Source of the DNA: an uncultured Nocardioides sp.
Lineage (GTDB): Bacteria > Actinomycetota > Actinomycetes > Propionibacteriales > Nocardioidaceae
Reading direction: 5' to 3'
Length of the DNA: 64,000 bases
Assembly: GCF_947488515.1 (NCBI RefSeq)
Contig: NZ_CANKZF010000002.1
Location: 124,001 to 188,000 of the forward strand
The notes beneath the pieces were generated by a model. It was not told where the DNA came from, did no database searches, and worked only from the letters and a program-made list of their open reading frames with translations. How positions within the stretch are numbered: the stretch's first letter is position 1; each line of letters opens with the position of its first letter. Shown here one piece after another: positions 11,293-19,888 of this stretch. A program made the position numbers and the translations under genes.

Positions 11293-11689
11293 TCATCCAG
11301 AGGCCCGGGTCGGGCACGGTCTCGAAGCCGTGGCCCGCGTAGACCTCGTGGGCGTCCCTCGTCTTGAGCAGGGTGCGGCCGACGCCGAGCTCGTCGACAC
11401 GCTGGGCGACCACGGCCACCAGCCGCTTGCCCAGCCCGCGACCGCGGTGGTCGCGGTCGACGTACACGTCGCAGAGCCAGGCGAAGGTGGCGTGGTCGGT
11501 GACGACCCGGGCGTAGGCCACCTGCCGGCCGTCGTCGGCGAAGGCGCCGACGTTCAGCGAGTGCTCGGCGGCCGTGGCGACGGCCTCGCGGCTGCGCCCC
11601 AGGGACCAGTACGCGTCGGTGCTGAGCCAGTCGTGGACGAGGTCGAGGTCCATGGCGGCCAGGTCGGTGCGGATCGCGTAGTCGGTCAC
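11270..11689 (-). CDS. GNAT family N-acetyltransferase
   Basis: 139 residues, a complete single GNAT domain. The acetyl-CoA pyrophosphate loop is visible as DRDHRGRGLGKRLV (about residues 78-91), followed by the conserved C-terminal strand region EVYAGHGFETV. Substrate unknown. It overlaps the 3' end of the VOC gene by 23 bases in tail-to-tail fashion. Confidence 0.85.
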   Translation of the reverse strand: MTDYAIRTDLAAMDLDLVHDWLSTDAYWSLGRSREAVATAAEHSLNVGAFADDGRQVAYARVVTDHATFAWLCDVYVDRDHRGRGLGKRLVAVVAQRVDELGVGRTLLKTRDAHEVYAGHGFETVPDPGLWMIRTPPTA

Positions 11690-11757
11690 GCCCGCATCTT
11701 CGTCGATCGGGCTGGACCGGGCTTGAGCGGCGGTCGGCGTGGGCCGATCATGGCGAG

Positions 11758-12213
11758 ATGGGCGACGTCGAGTTCGAGATCGAGCGCACGGTCGCGGCGC
11801 CGATCGGCGAGGTCTTCACCCGTCTCGCCGACATCGAGGGACACAACGCGTGGGTGCCCGGGCGGGGCAGCATCCTGCGCGGGACACGGCAGACGTCGCC
11901 CGGTCCGGTGACCGCGGGCACGACCTACGAGGACCGCACCCGGATGGGGACGATGCCGGGTGAGATCGCCGAGCTCGACGCCCCGAACCGGATCGTCTAC
12001 CACTGGTGGGACCGCGGCTCGTCCGGGAGGACCAGGATGGAGGGCTGGCCCGGCTACACCCTCGAGGCCGTCGGAGAGCGGGAGACGCGCGTACGCCACG
12101 ACGTGCGGCTGCGGGCCAACGGCATCCGCGCGCTCGGGACGCCGGTGCTGCGGATCATCGCGCACCGTGAGCGGACGGCGACCATGGACGCGCTCGTGCG
12201 GTCCTTCGCCTAG
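11758..12213 (+). CDS. SRPBCC (START-like) family protein
   Basis: 151 residues with the helix-grip pattern of polyketide cyclase/START-like proteins: VEFEIERTVAAPIGEVFTRL at the start and a C-terminal helix. These bind hydrophobic ligands; some are enzymes, many are uncharacterised. The ATG lies 6 bases after a GATCAT hexamer, in line with a leaderless start. The 3' end overlaps that of soxR by 4 bases. Confidence 0.75.
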   Translation: MGDVEFEIERTVAAPIGEVFTRLADIEGHNAWVPGRGSILRGTRQTSPGPVTAGTTYEDRTRMGTMPGEIAELDAPNRIVYHWWDRGSSGRTRMEGWPGYTLEAVGERETRVRHDVRLRANGIRALGTPVLRIIAHRERTATMDALVRSFA

Positions 12214-12680
12214 CGCCTGGTCGGGTGCGGTCGCCGCAGGGAGTCGGGCAGCAGCCGGGCGCCCGCACCGCGCTCGCCGTGGACGTCGTCGGGGTTGGAG
12301 AAGGCGCAGGACCGCAGGCTCAGGCAGCCGCAGCCGATGCAGCCGTCGAGCCCGCTCTTGAGCCGCTGCAGCGCCGCGATCTGCTCGTCGAGCCGGCGGC
12401 CCCAGTGCCGGGAGATGCGCTGCCAGTCGGCCTTCGTGGGGGTGCGGTTGCCGGGCAGGCGGCCCAGCTCCTCGCGGATCTCCTCGATGGTGAGGCCGAC
12501 GTTGGACGCCGCCCGGATGAAGGCCAGCCGCCGCAGCACGTTCCGCTCGAACCGTCGCTGACCACCACCGGACCGGTGTGCCTCGATGAGCCCCTCGGCC
12601 TCGTAGTAGCGGATCGCCGACGCGGCGAAGCCGCTGCGCCGCGAGATCTCTCCCATCGGGAGCAGGTCCCGACCATCCAT
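12210..12680 (-). CDS. soxR: Redox-sensitive MerR-family regulator SoxR
   Basis: 156 residues. An N-terminal MerR winged helix (LPMGEISRRSGFAASAIRYYE) is followed by a dimerisation helix and the SoxR-specific [2Fe-2S] motif CIGCGCLSLRSC near residue 115. All four cysteines are present, so it should sense redox-cycling compounds or superoxide through cluster oxidation. In actinobacteria SoxR typically controls a few small enzymes rather than soxS. It is transcribed divergently from an SDR gene across a 50-base region that holds a SoxR-type site. Confidence 0.92.
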   Translation of the reverse strand: MDGRDLLPMGEISRRSGFAASAIRYYEAEGLIEAHRSGGGQRRFERNVLRRLAFIRAASNVGLTIEEIREELGRLPGNRTPTKADWQRISRHWGRRLDEQIAALQRLKSGLDGCIGCGCLSLRSCAFSNPDDVHGERGAGARLLPDSLRRPHPTRR

Positions 12681-12693
12681 CTGGTCACACCCC

Positions 12694-12724
12694 TTGAACT
12701 CAAGTTCACTTCAACTTGAACCAT
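12694..12724 (+). promoter_or_regulatory. Candidate SoxR-dependent promoter between soxR and the SDR gene
   Basis: TTGAAC (12694-12699), 19 bases, then AACCAT (12719-12724), with the SDR ATG 6 bases later at 12731. The box ACTCAAGTTCACTTCAAC (12698-12715) matches the remembered E. coli SoxR box at 13 of 18 positions and has the same register to the -35. A larger dyad, TCAAGTTCACTTCAACTTGA (12700-12719), is perfect in its 7-base arms. The site also lies 14 bases upstream of the soxR start on the other strand, so autoregulation is possible. Confidence 0.6.
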
Positions 12725-12730
12725 GGTGCC

Positions 12731-13429
12731 ATGACGACGAAGACGACGGGACGGGTGGCACTGGTCACCGGGGGATCGACCGGGCTGGGCTCGGCGCTGA
12801 GCGCCGAGCTGGCGCGGCAGGGCTGGCAGGTGATCACGGACGGGCGCAGCGAGGAGAAGTTCAAGGGAGCAGCACTGCCCGAGGCGGTGACGGTGGTCGT
12901 AGGCGACCTCACCGACGCGGACCACCGCGACCGCCTCCGCACGGAGGTGGAGCGTCACCGCCGGCTCGACCTCCTGGTCCACAACGCCAGCACCCTCGGC
13001 CCGCTGCCGATGCGTGCGCTGGCCGAGGTCGACATCCCCGACCTCACGCACGTCTGGCGGACCAACATCGGCGGCCCGTTGGTCCTCACGTCGGCCCTCC
13101 TGCCGTGGTTGCACGAGGCGGACGGCGTGCTGGTGTCGATCAGCTCGGACGCGGCGGTCCAGCACTACGAGACGTGGGGGCTCTACGGCGCCAGCAAGGC
13201 GGCGCTCGACCACGTGACCCTGACCTACGGCGTCGAGACCGGCCTGCGGGCGTACGCCGTCGACCCCGGCGACATGCGCACCGCGATGCACCAGGACGCC
13301 TTCCCGGGCGAGGACATCTCGGACCGGCCGCTGCCGGAGACCGTCGTACCGCGCCTCCTGGGGCTGCTGGACGCGCGGCCGGAGTCGGGTCGGTACGTCG
13401 CCGCCGACCTCGGGGGTGTCCTCGGATGA
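12731..13429 (+). CDS. Short-chain dehydrogenase/reductase
   Basis: 232 residues, classical SDR. The cofactor motif is VTGGSTGLGSAL near the N-terminus, followed by NAS in place of NAG, the catalytic serine region SISSD, and YGASK containing the catalytic Tyr and Lys. Probably NADP(H)-dependent; the substrate is unknown. The ATG at 12731 sits 6 bases from the -10 of a SoxR-type promoter. The stop overlaps the start of the QueA-like gene (ATGA). Confidence 0.88.
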   Translation: MTTKTTGRVALVTGGSTGLGSALSAELARQGWQVITDGRSEEKFKGAALPEAVTVVVGDLTDADHRDRLRTEVERHRRLDLLVHNASTLGPLPMRALAEVDIPDLTHVWRTNIGGPLVLTSALLPWLHEADGVLVSISSDAAVQHYETWGLYGASKAALDHVTLTYGVETGLRAYAVDPGDMRTAMHQDAFPGEDISDRPLPETVVPRLLGLLDARPESGRYVAADLGGVLG

Positions 13430-14475
13430 CGCTCCTGCACGAGACACCGCAGACCCGCTTCGCGGCGCCGTCCTTCGCGCCGCAGCCGGCCGAGGACCGC
13501 GGCCTCGCGCGTGATGAGGTGCGACTCCTGGTGGCCACACCGGACGGCCTGTCGCACGGACGCTTCCGCGACCTGCCCGACCACCTGCGCGCGGGAGACG
13601 TGCTGGTCGTCAACACGTCGGCCACGGTCGCCGCAGAGGTCGACGCCGACATCGACGGGCGCCCGGTGGTGGTCCACGTCGCGCACCGGCTCGATGACGG
13701 TGACGCCGTCGTCGAGCTGCGGACCGCGCCCGACGCGGCCCGGGCGCTGCTGACGGCGAGCACCGGTGAGGTGGTGCGGATCGGCGACGTGCGCCTGGTC
13801 CTCCGCGAGCCGTGGCCCGGCGCGGCCTCGTCCCCGACGGGCCACGGCAACCGGCTGTGGCGCGCGTCGGTGCGCGGCGATCTCGACCGCCAGCTCGACT
13901 GGAACGGCCGCCCCATCGCCTACGGCTACCTCGACCGTCGCTACGCGCTCGAGGACTACCAGACCGTCTTCGGGACGCGGCCCGGGAGCGCGGAGATGGC
14001 CTCGGCCGCGCGCCCGTTCACCCACGAGCTCGTCACCCGCCTGGTCACCGCGGGCGTCCAGCTCGCGCCCGTCACGCTGCACACCGGGGTGTCGTCGCAG
14101 GAGGTCGGGGAGGCGCCCGGGCCGGAGTGGTTCGAGGTGACGCCCACCACCGCGAGGGTGGTCAACCAGGCGCGGGCCAACGGCGGTCGCGTCGTCGCCG
14201 TCGGGACCACGGCGACCCGCGCGGTCGAGTCCACCGTGCGCGGGTCGACCGTCGTCGCGGGCCGCGGGTGGACGGACCGGGTCGTCACGCCCGCCGCCCC
14301 GCCCCGGGTCGTGGACGGCCTGGTCACCGGCTGGCACGACCCGATGGCCTCGCACCTCCTGCTCGTCGAGGCGGTCGCCGGCGTGCGCCTCACGCAGGCG
14401 GCGTACGACGCTGCGGTCGCCGAGGGCTACCTCTGGCACGAGTTCGGCGACTCGGCGCTGCTGCTGCGCAGGTGA
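13426..14475 (+). CDS. QueA-like S-adenosylmethionine:tRNA ribosyltransferase-isomerase family protein
   Basis: 349 residues. QueA features are seen in order: LRAGDVLVVNTSATV, YQTVFGTRPGSAEMAS, VTLHTGVSSQEVGE, VVAVGTTATRAVES, DPMASHLLLVEA and FGDSALLL. QueA proper makes epoxyqueuosine in tRNA. Here the region equivalent to APTAGLHFT is altered (SAARPFT), and no other queuosine gene is in the window. Its partner is an SDR in a SoxR-type operon. It may be a divergent QueA relative with another substrate. The start at 13426 overlaps the SDR stop. Confidence 0.8.
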   Translation: MTLLHETPQTRFAAPSFAPQPAEDRGLARDEVRLLVATPDGLSHGRFRDLPDHLRAGDVLVVNTSATVAAEVDADIDGRPVVVHVAHRLDDGDAVVELRTAPDAARALLTASTGEVVRIGDVRLVLREPWPGAASSPTGHGNRLWRASVRGDLDRQLDWNGRPIAYGYLDRRYALEDYQTVFGTRPGSAEMASAARPFTHELVTRLVTAGVQLAPVTLHTGVSSQEVGEAPGPEWFEVTPTTARVVNQARANGGRVVAVGTTATRAVESTVRGSTVVAGRGWTDRVVTPAAPPRVVDGLVTGWHDPMASHLLLVEAVAGVRLTQAAYDAAVAEGYLWHEFGDSALLLRR

Positions 14476-14532
14476 GTCCCGGGGCCATCGAAATTCCGAC
14501 GAAACTGCGGGTCCCGCACCGCCACGTCGCCC

Positions 14533-14538
14533 TACATT
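14533..14538 (+). promoter_or_regulatory. -10 element (TACATT) of a leaderless MEDS-STAS gene
   Basis: TACATT lies 6 bases upstream of the ATG at 14545, so transcription would begin at or next to the start codon. No ribosome-binding site is seen between them. Confidence 0.45.
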
Positions 14539-14544
14539 GGGCAG

Positions 14545-15408
14545 ATGATTCTCGGGGCACACCGCGTGTCTGCCGACCTGGGGTCGCTCGACCCGGGGAC
14601 ACACCTGTGCGCGCTCGAGCACGACGCGACGGTGCTCGACCGCATCGCGGCGACCTTCGTCGGACAGGGCATCGCCGCAGGTGACCAGCTGCTCTACGTC
14701 GCCTCCGAGGTACAGGTCGACGGCCTCGTCCGACGCCTGTCGGAGCACCTCGACACCGGGCACGCCCTCGCCACCGGCCAGCTGCTGACCAGCTCGTTCG
14801 AGGACGTCTACGGGTCGTCGCGACCCGAGCACCTCGACACGGTCGCCGACGGGTTCCGGCTCGCGGCACAGCAGGTGCAGAAGCGCGGGTTCCCTCGCCT
14901 GCGCGTCGCCGCCCGGATGGACGACCTCGCCGGGATGCTGGGCTCCGTGGACGACGTGGTGGCCTGGGAGCGGATGTCCACCCACCTCCAGCGCGAGCTC
15001 CAGGTCAGCTCGGTCTGCCTCTACGACACGAGCCGACTCGACACCGGCGAGGCAGCCACGATCGCGCGCGAGCACGACGGCCTGGCCCCCGCCGTCGACG
15101 TCTTCCCCATCGCCACCTTCCTCGCGGTGGACGAGCCGTGGGGCGTGCGCGTCACGGGAGAGGTGGACGTGTCGAACCGCCGGCTGCTCCACCGCCTGGT
15201 GCTCTCGCGGGCCGCGGTGACCCCGCGACTGCGCGTCGAGCTGGAGGGCGTGACGTTCGCCGACGCGGGCACGGTCGCCCGCCTCCGCTCCATCGCCGCC
15301 GCCCTCCCCGAGGGAGGCCAGCTCGTGCTGGCACGCGTGCCGGCCGTCGTACGCCGCCTCCTGGACGCCACCGGACTCGGGCACGAGAGACTGAGGCTCG
15401 AGCCATGA
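14545..15408 (+). CDS. MEDS domain fused to STAS domain (putative anti-sigma antagonist)
   Basis: 287 residues. Residues about 12-165 look like a MEDS domain (HLCALEHDATVLDRIAATFV at its start). Residues about 185-285 form a STAS-like fold (VTGEVDVSNRRLLHRLV ... LEGVTFADAGTVARLRSIA). STAS domains of this kind bind and inhibit anti-sigma ATPases in partner switching. The usual phosphorylatable serine before the helix is replaced in FADAGTVA by residues that do not clearly offer one. The stop overlaps the start of the MEDS-ATPase gene by 4 bases, so an antagonist/kinase pair is likely. Confidence 0.8.
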   Translation: MILGAHRVSADLGSLDPGTHLCALEHDATVLDRIAATFVGQGIAAGDQLLYVASEVQVDGLVRRLSEHLDTGHALATGQLLTSSFEDVYGSSRPEHLDTVADGFRLAAQQVQKRGFPRLRVAARMDDLAGMLGSVDDVVAWERMSTHLQRELQVSSVCLYDTSRLDTGEAATIAREHDGLAPAVDVFPIATFLAVDEPWGVRVTGEVDVSNRRLLHRLVLSRAAVTPRLRVELEGVTFADAGTVARLRSIAAALPEGGQLVLARVPAVVRRLLDATGLGHERLRLEP

Positions 15409-16331
15409 CGATGCCAGCCACGCACACGAGCCTGCTCTACGAGAGCGAGGGTCACTACGCGTCGGAGGCCGGGGGCTTCATCCGCGACGGCCTCGAGCAG
15501 GGGCACCGCGCCCTGGTCATGGCGCCCCCGTCGCGCCTGGAGCTGCTGCACTCCGAGCTCGGAGGCGACGCGGGCGGGGTCACGTTCGTCGAGGACGACG
15601 TCGCCTACGCGCCGCAGTGGAAGGTCTACCGCGTCCTCCTCGAGTTCGCGGCGGCTGCGCCGGGGGTCCGCTCGTGCGTGATCGCCGAGCAGGCCCTCGC
15701 GAGACGCTCACCTGCCGAGCTCGTCGACTACCGCCGGCTCGAGTCCGCGATCAACGTGGTGTTCGCCGAGCAGGCGGTCGACCTCCTCTGCCCCTACGAC
15801 GCAGGCCGGCTGCCGTCGGACCTCCTCGACATCGCGCGGCACTCCCACAACGGCATGCGGGTGGGGGGAGGCGTGTCCCCGAACCCCACCTTCGCGGATC
15901 CGATGGCCGTCCTGGTCGACCTGTCGGACGTGGCACCACCGCCGACCGACGCCACCACCCTCGAGTGCTCGAGCCAGTCCGACGTCGCGGTGACCCGCCG
16001 GGCGGTCCGCGCCCGTGGCGCTCGGCTCGGACTCGACCCCGACCTGGTCGACGACCTCGAGCTCGCGGTCTCCGAGGTCCTGACCAACGCCCTCCTGCAC
16101 GGCTCGCCGCCCACCCTCGTCCACCTCTACGAGGAGGCCGACATGTGGGTGTGCCACGTCCAGGACGGCGGCGGCCTGCCGGTCGACCCCCTCGCCGGCG
16201 TCGTACCACCCACCGAGCCGTCCGACCACGGCTACGGGCTGTGGCTCGCGCGCCAGCTCGTCGCGGCCGTCGACGTCGGCAGCGACCTCACCAGCACGCA
16301 CGTGCGGCTGCACGTGCGGATGCCCGGCTGA
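15405..16331 (+). CDS. MEDS-domain protein with anti-sigma-type ATPase domain
   Basis: 308 residues. The N-terminal MEDS domain opens HTSLLYESEGHYASEAGGFIRDGLEQGHRALV. The C-terminal GHKL ATPase has an N-box LELAVSEVLTNALLHG and a G-box DHGYGLWLARQLVAAV. It lacks a HisKA domain. It is translationally coupled to the MEDS-STAS protein and is the probable kinase or anti-sigma partner of it. No sigma-factor gene is nearby. The 3' end faces the kinase gene at 16349 with a 17-base gap. Confidence 0.85.
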   Translation: MTMPATHTSLLYESEGHYASEAGGFIRDGLEQGHRALVMAPPSRLELLHSELGGDAGGVTFVEDDVAYAPQWKVYRVLLEFAAAAPGVRSCVIAEQALARRSPAELVDYRRLESAINVVFAEQAVDLLCPYDAGRLPSDLLDIARHSHNGMRVGGGVSPNPTFADPMAVLVDLSDVAPPPTDATTLECSSQSDVAVTRRAVRARGARLGLDPDLVDDLELAVSEVLTNALLHGSPPTLVHLYEEADMWVCHVQDGGGLPVDPLAGVVPPTEPSDHGYGLWLARQLVAAVDVGSDLTSTHVRLHVRMPG

Positions 16332-16348
16332 CCCGGCCTGAGCCGCCT

Positions 16349-17740
16349 TCAACCAGTCGGCGCGCGTCGCGGCAGGCGCACCGCCACGACCGTGTGCCCG
16401 GGCTCCGAACGGACGTCGATGGCCCCGCCGTGCCGCTCGACGACGATCCGTCGGGAGATGTCGAGGCCGAGGCCCGTCCCCTTCCCGACCTCCTTGGTGG
16501 TGAAGAACGGCTCGAAGGCGTGGGCGGCGACCTCGTCGCTCATGCCCGCCCCGGTGTCGCAGACCTCGACCACGACGTGGTGCTCGTCCGCGTAGGTGCG
16601 CAGGGTGAGGGTGCCGGATCCGTCCATCGCGTCGACGGCGTTGTCCACGAGGTTGGTCCACACCTGGTTGAGCTCACCGGGGTTGGCGGTGACGGCCGGC
16701 ACGGTGTCGTCGTAGTCGCGGGCGACCGTGACACCGCCGCGCAGCTTGTGGCCGAGCATGATCAGGGTGCTCTCCAGGCCGTCGACGACGCGGACGTCCT
16801 GGACGGCGGCGCGGTCGAGCTGGGAGTAGGACTTCACGGCCGACACGAGGTCGGAGATGCGCCGGGTGGCGTCCTGCGCCTCCGCGATGAGCACGGCGGT
16901 CGTCACGGAGCTCGCCACCCACTCGAGGCCGGCCTGGAGGGCTTTGCCCGGCAGGGCGGATGCCACGCGGTCGAGCCACGCCGGCGAGACGTTCGCCGCG
17001 GCCAGCGCCGGGGCGATCACCCAGTCGCGTTCGACGGCGTGGTCGCCGAGCCAGTCGAGGAGCGACTCCTCGAGGTCGGCGAGGGCGACCCCTGTGGGCG
17101 CGGACGCGACGTCGATCGAGCGGCGCAGCTCGTCGAGCGCGACGAACTGGGACGCCGAGATCCCCTCGCCCGCGAGCTGCTGCAGGGAGGCGAACACGTC
17201 GTCGCTCGACTGCTGGAGCGCGCCGACGGAACGGACCGCCGCCGAGGCCGGGTTGTTGATCTCGTGGGCGAGACCGGCCGCGAGGGTGCCCAGCGCGACG
17301 AGCGCCTCTCGCTGGCGGGCGTTGTGCTCGATGCGTCGGGCGGTGCCGATCAGGCCGCGCAGCAGGTGGACGGCGAAGGGGAACCAGTCCTCGCCGATGC
17401 GGGCCAGCTCGGGCGCCGTCAGCCGGAAGACGCGCGACGGCTCGAGCACCCGCGCCGACCCCATGTAGATGCCGTGCTCGTCCCACGCGCGGAAGCCCCC
17501 GGCCCACTGCCCGGCGGTCTCCATGCTCGCCATCACCGCCTCGTCGTGGCCGATGCGGCGCACGAGGTCGATGCGACCGGACAGGAGCACCCACCAGTCG
17601 TCGGCCGGGCGGCCCTCGTCGAAGAGGTGCGCCCCCGGCTCGTACGACTCCTCCGTGCCCGCCGCTGCCAGCTCCGCCACCTGCGCGTCGGTGAAGCCCG
17701 CGAGGATCGGGACCGCACGCAGCTCGTCGGCCAGTGTCAT
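16349..17740 (-). CDS. Sensor histidine kinase with N-terminal cyclic-nucleotide-binding-like domain
   Basis: 463 residues, no membrane segment. Residues about 8-130 form a CRP/cNMP-like domain (GAHLFDEGRPADDWWVLLSGRIDLV). The H-box is GLAHEINNPASAA near residue 157. The ATPase domain has an N-box with DNAVDAMDG, a G1 box CDTGAGM and a G2 box GKGTGLGLDISRRIV. The form is that of soluble NtrB/HWE-like kinases. It overlaps the upstream response-regulator fusion gene by 4 bases and is its presumed cognate kinase. The signal bound by the cNMP-like domain is unknown; the canonical cAMP-contacting RxS motif is not evident. Confidence 0.88.
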   Translation of the reverse strand: MTLADELRAVPILAGFTDAQVAELAAAGTEESYEPGAHLFDEGRPADDWWVLLSGRIDLVRRIGHDEAVMASMETAGQWAGGFRAWDEHGIYMGSARVLEPSRVFRLTAPELARIGEDWFPFAVHLLRGLIGTARRIEHNARQREALVALGTLAAGLAHEINNPASAAVRSVGALQQSSDDVFASLQQLAGEGISASQFVALDELRRSIDVASAPTGVALADLEESLLDWLGDHAVERDWVIAPALAAANVSPAWLDRVASALPGKALQAGLEWVASSVTTAVLIAEAQDATRRISDLVSAVKSYSQLDRAAVQDVRVVDGLESTLIMLGHKLRGGVTVARDYDDTVPAVTANPGELNQVWTNLVDNAVDAMDGSGTLTLRTYADEHHVVVEVCDTGAGMSDEVAAHAFEPFFTTKEVGKGTGLGLDISRRIVVERHGGAIDVRSEPGHTVVAVRLPRRAPTG

Positions 17741-19395
17741 GTCGTCGCCAGGTAGCGGTGGACGAGGTAGACCGACATCGCTCCCTCACCGACGGCCGAC
17801 GCGACCCGCTTCATCGAGTCCCGGCGTACGTCGCCGGCGGCGAACACGCCGGGCACGCTCGTCTCCAGCGCGAAGGGGCCACGCTCCAACGGCCAGCCGT
17901 CGTCGGCCGGGAGGTCGGGGCCGGTCAGCACGAAGCCCCGGTCGTCGCGGGAGACGACCTCGCCCAGCCAGTCGGTGCGCGGAGCCGCCCCGATGAACAC
18001 GAACACCCAGCCGGTCTCGACCTCCTCGACGCGCCCCGCGGCGCGGTCGCACAGCGTGATCGCCTCGAGGTGCCCGTCGCCGCGGGCACTGACGACCTCG
18101 GTCTGCAGCCGCACCTCGATCGTGGGCGCGGCCAGGATCCGGCCGACGAGGTACTGCGACATGGATGCCTCGAGGGAGTCGCCGCGCACCACCAGCACGA
18201 CGCGCGCCGCGTGGCGGGCGAAGTTGAGCGCTGCCTGCCCGGCGGAGTTGGCCGCACCCACGACGTAGACGTCCTCGCCGGCCGTCTGCACCGCCTCGCT
18301 CGCGCTGGCGCCGTAGTAGAGCCCGCGCCCGACGACCTCGTCCAGCCCGGGTGCGCCCAGCCTCCGGTAGGACACGCCACTGGCGACCAGGACGGCCCGG
18401 GCCTCGATGTCCGCCGAGCCGTCCAGGAGCACCGCGCGCACCGGGCCGCGCGTCTCGAACCCGACGACGTCGCGCGCCAGCACCATCTCGGCGCCGAAGC
18501 GCCGCGCCTGGGCGACCGCCCGGTGGGTGAGGTCCGCCCCGGACAGCCCCTTGGGGAAGCCCAGGTAGTTCTCGATGGACGCGCTCTGCCCGGCCTGGCC
18601 GCCGGGTGCGTCGCGCTCGACGACCACGGTCGCGAGCCCCTCGCTGGCGGCGTACACCGCTGCGGCGAGGCCGGCGGGTCCGGCGCCGACGATGCAGAGG
18701 TCGTAGAGGGGCCGCTCCGCGCGCGTGCGCAGCCCGAGCGCACCGGCGAGCTCGACCATGGTCGGGGAGCGCAGCGCCGCTCCGTCGGGCAGCGCGACGA
18801 CGGGGAGGTCGTCGGCGCCCGCGTGCGCGAGCTCGAGCAGCCGGGTCGCCTCGTCCGCGGACCCGGCGTCACCGACCTCGAGCCAGCGGTAGGGCACGTG
18901 GTTGTGGGTGAGGAAGGTCTTCACGTCCACGGTTCGCTCGGACCACCGGTGCCCGACGACGCGCACCTCGGAGTCGCGGTCGGGGTGGTCGTTGGCCCAG
19001 TCGCGGAGCAGCTCGTCGAGCACGGGGTAGAGCCGGTCCTCGGGCGGGTCCCACGGCTTCATCAGGTAGTAGTCGAGCGCGATGTCGTTGATCGCGCGGA
19101 TCGCGACGTCGGTGTCGGCGTACGCCGTCAGGAGCAGCAGCTTGGAGTCGGGGGACTGCTGCCGCACCTCCCGCAGCACCTCGATGCCCGTCATCCCCGG
19201 CATCCGCTGGTCGGAGACGACCGCGGCGACCGGACGGTCCTTCAGCAGCTGGTCGGCGAGGATCTCGAGCGCCTCCTGGCCCGAGGTGGCCCGCAGGACC
19301 CGGTAGTCCTGGCCGTAGCGCTGGCGGAGGTCGCGCACGACGGCGGCGACCACGGCCGCGTCGTCGTCGACCGCGAGGATGGCGGGCTTCGCCAT
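17737..19395 (-). CDS. Response regulator fused to thioredoxin-reductase-like flavoprotein without redox cysteines
   Basis: 552 residues, three parts. Residues 1-130 are a receiver (ILAVDDD, phospho-acceptor Asp in [21 protein letters not shown]). Residues about 140-215 resemble a glutaredoxin/thioredoxin-like module, but the usual CxxC is absent ([10 protein letters not shown]). The rest is a TrxR-type flavoprotein with FAD motif [16 protein letters not shown], nucleotide motif [15 protein letters not shown] and C-terminal [11 protein letters not shown]. Where TrxR has CATC this protein reads YYGASASE, so it cannot do dithiol chemistry. The start at 19395 (MAKPAIL) is the first with receiver homology. 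Fused receiver/TrxR-like proteins are an annotated but little studied class. Confidence 0.88.
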   Translation of the reverse strand: MAKPAILAVDDDAAVVAAVVRDLRQRYGQDYRVLRATSGQEALEILADQLLKDRPVAAVVSDQRMPGMTGIEVLREVRQQSPDSKLLLLTAYADTDVAIRAINDIALDYYLMKPWDPPEDRLYPVLDELLRDWANDHPDRDSEVRVVGHRWSERTVDVKTFLTHNHVPYRWLEVGDAGSADEATRLLELAHAGADDLPVVALPDGAALRSPTMVELAGALGLRTRAERPLYDLCIVGAGPAGLAAAVYAASEGLATVVVERDAPGGQAGQSASIENYLGFPKGLSGADLTHRAVAQARRFGAEMVLARDVVGFETRGPVRAVLLDGSADIEARAVLVASGVSYRRLGAPGLDEVVGRGLYYGASASEAVQTAGEDVYVVGAANSAGQAALNFARHAARVVLVVRGDSLEASMSQYLVGRILAAPTIEVRLQTEVVSARGDGHLEAITLCDRAAGRVEEVETGWVFVFIGAAPRTDWLGEVVSRDDRGFVLTGPDLPADDGWPLERGPFALETSVPGVFAAGDVRRDSMKRVASAVGEGAMSVYLVHRYLATT

Positions 19396-19676
19396 CGGCA
19401 CCTCCCCGTTCGCTTGCCGTCCCCGGACGCTACTGCCGTCCGCGCGGCGCACACAGGTGGTCAAGACCAGCTCACATCGTCGCCGAGTCCCACCTTCGGC
19501 GTTCGTCCCGTAGGCTGGGTGGTGTTGAAGGGACGGCTCCACGTCGCCCAGGCCGCGCACCACGCGCGACCCGTATCTTGTTTCCCTGGTTTTCGGTTCG
19601 CTGGACATCAGCACGGATGGATGTCTTCAGCAGCTCGGCGGCAGGTCGTCGCCGACAGAGAACAAAGGAACAGATC

Positions 19677-19880
19677 ATGGCTCAGGGCACCGTCAAGTGG
19701 TTCAACGCTGACAAGGGCTTCGGCTTCATCGCGCAGGACGGCGGCGGCGACGACGTCTTCGTGCACTTCTCCGCGATCCAGTCCGGCGGCTTCAAGTCCC
19801 TCGACGAGAACCAGAAGGTCGAGTTCGACGTGACGCAGGGCCCCAAGGGCCCGCAGGCCGAGAACGTCCACGTCGTCTGA
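19677..19880 (+). CDS. cspA: Cold-shock protein (CspA family)
   Basis: 67 residues, a complete CSD with RNP1 (KGFGFIAQD) and RNP2 (DVFVHFSAI). Acts as an RNA chaperone or antiterminator. The ATG at 19677 is preceded by AAAGGAACAG. About 280 bases separate it from the divergent receiver-fusion gene; this gap is less GC-rich just before the gene and probably holds a long 5' leader, usual for csp genes. A terminator follows. Confidence 0.95.
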   Translation: MAQGTVKWFNADKGFGFIAQDGGGDDVFVHFSAIQSGGFKSLDENQKVEFDVTQGPKGPQAENVHVV

Positions 19881-19888
19881 CGCACCCC

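Noticed and set aside
12694..13425. N-terminal extension of the QueA-like frame
   Set aside because: It is the out-of-frame copy of the SDR gene. The QueA homology begins at MTLLHE (13426).
17737..19395. Frameshift or sequencing error causing loss of the CxxC
   Set aside because: The frame is intact on both sides, flanking motifs are well conserved, and similar cysteine-free TrxR-like proteins are remembered from other bacteria.
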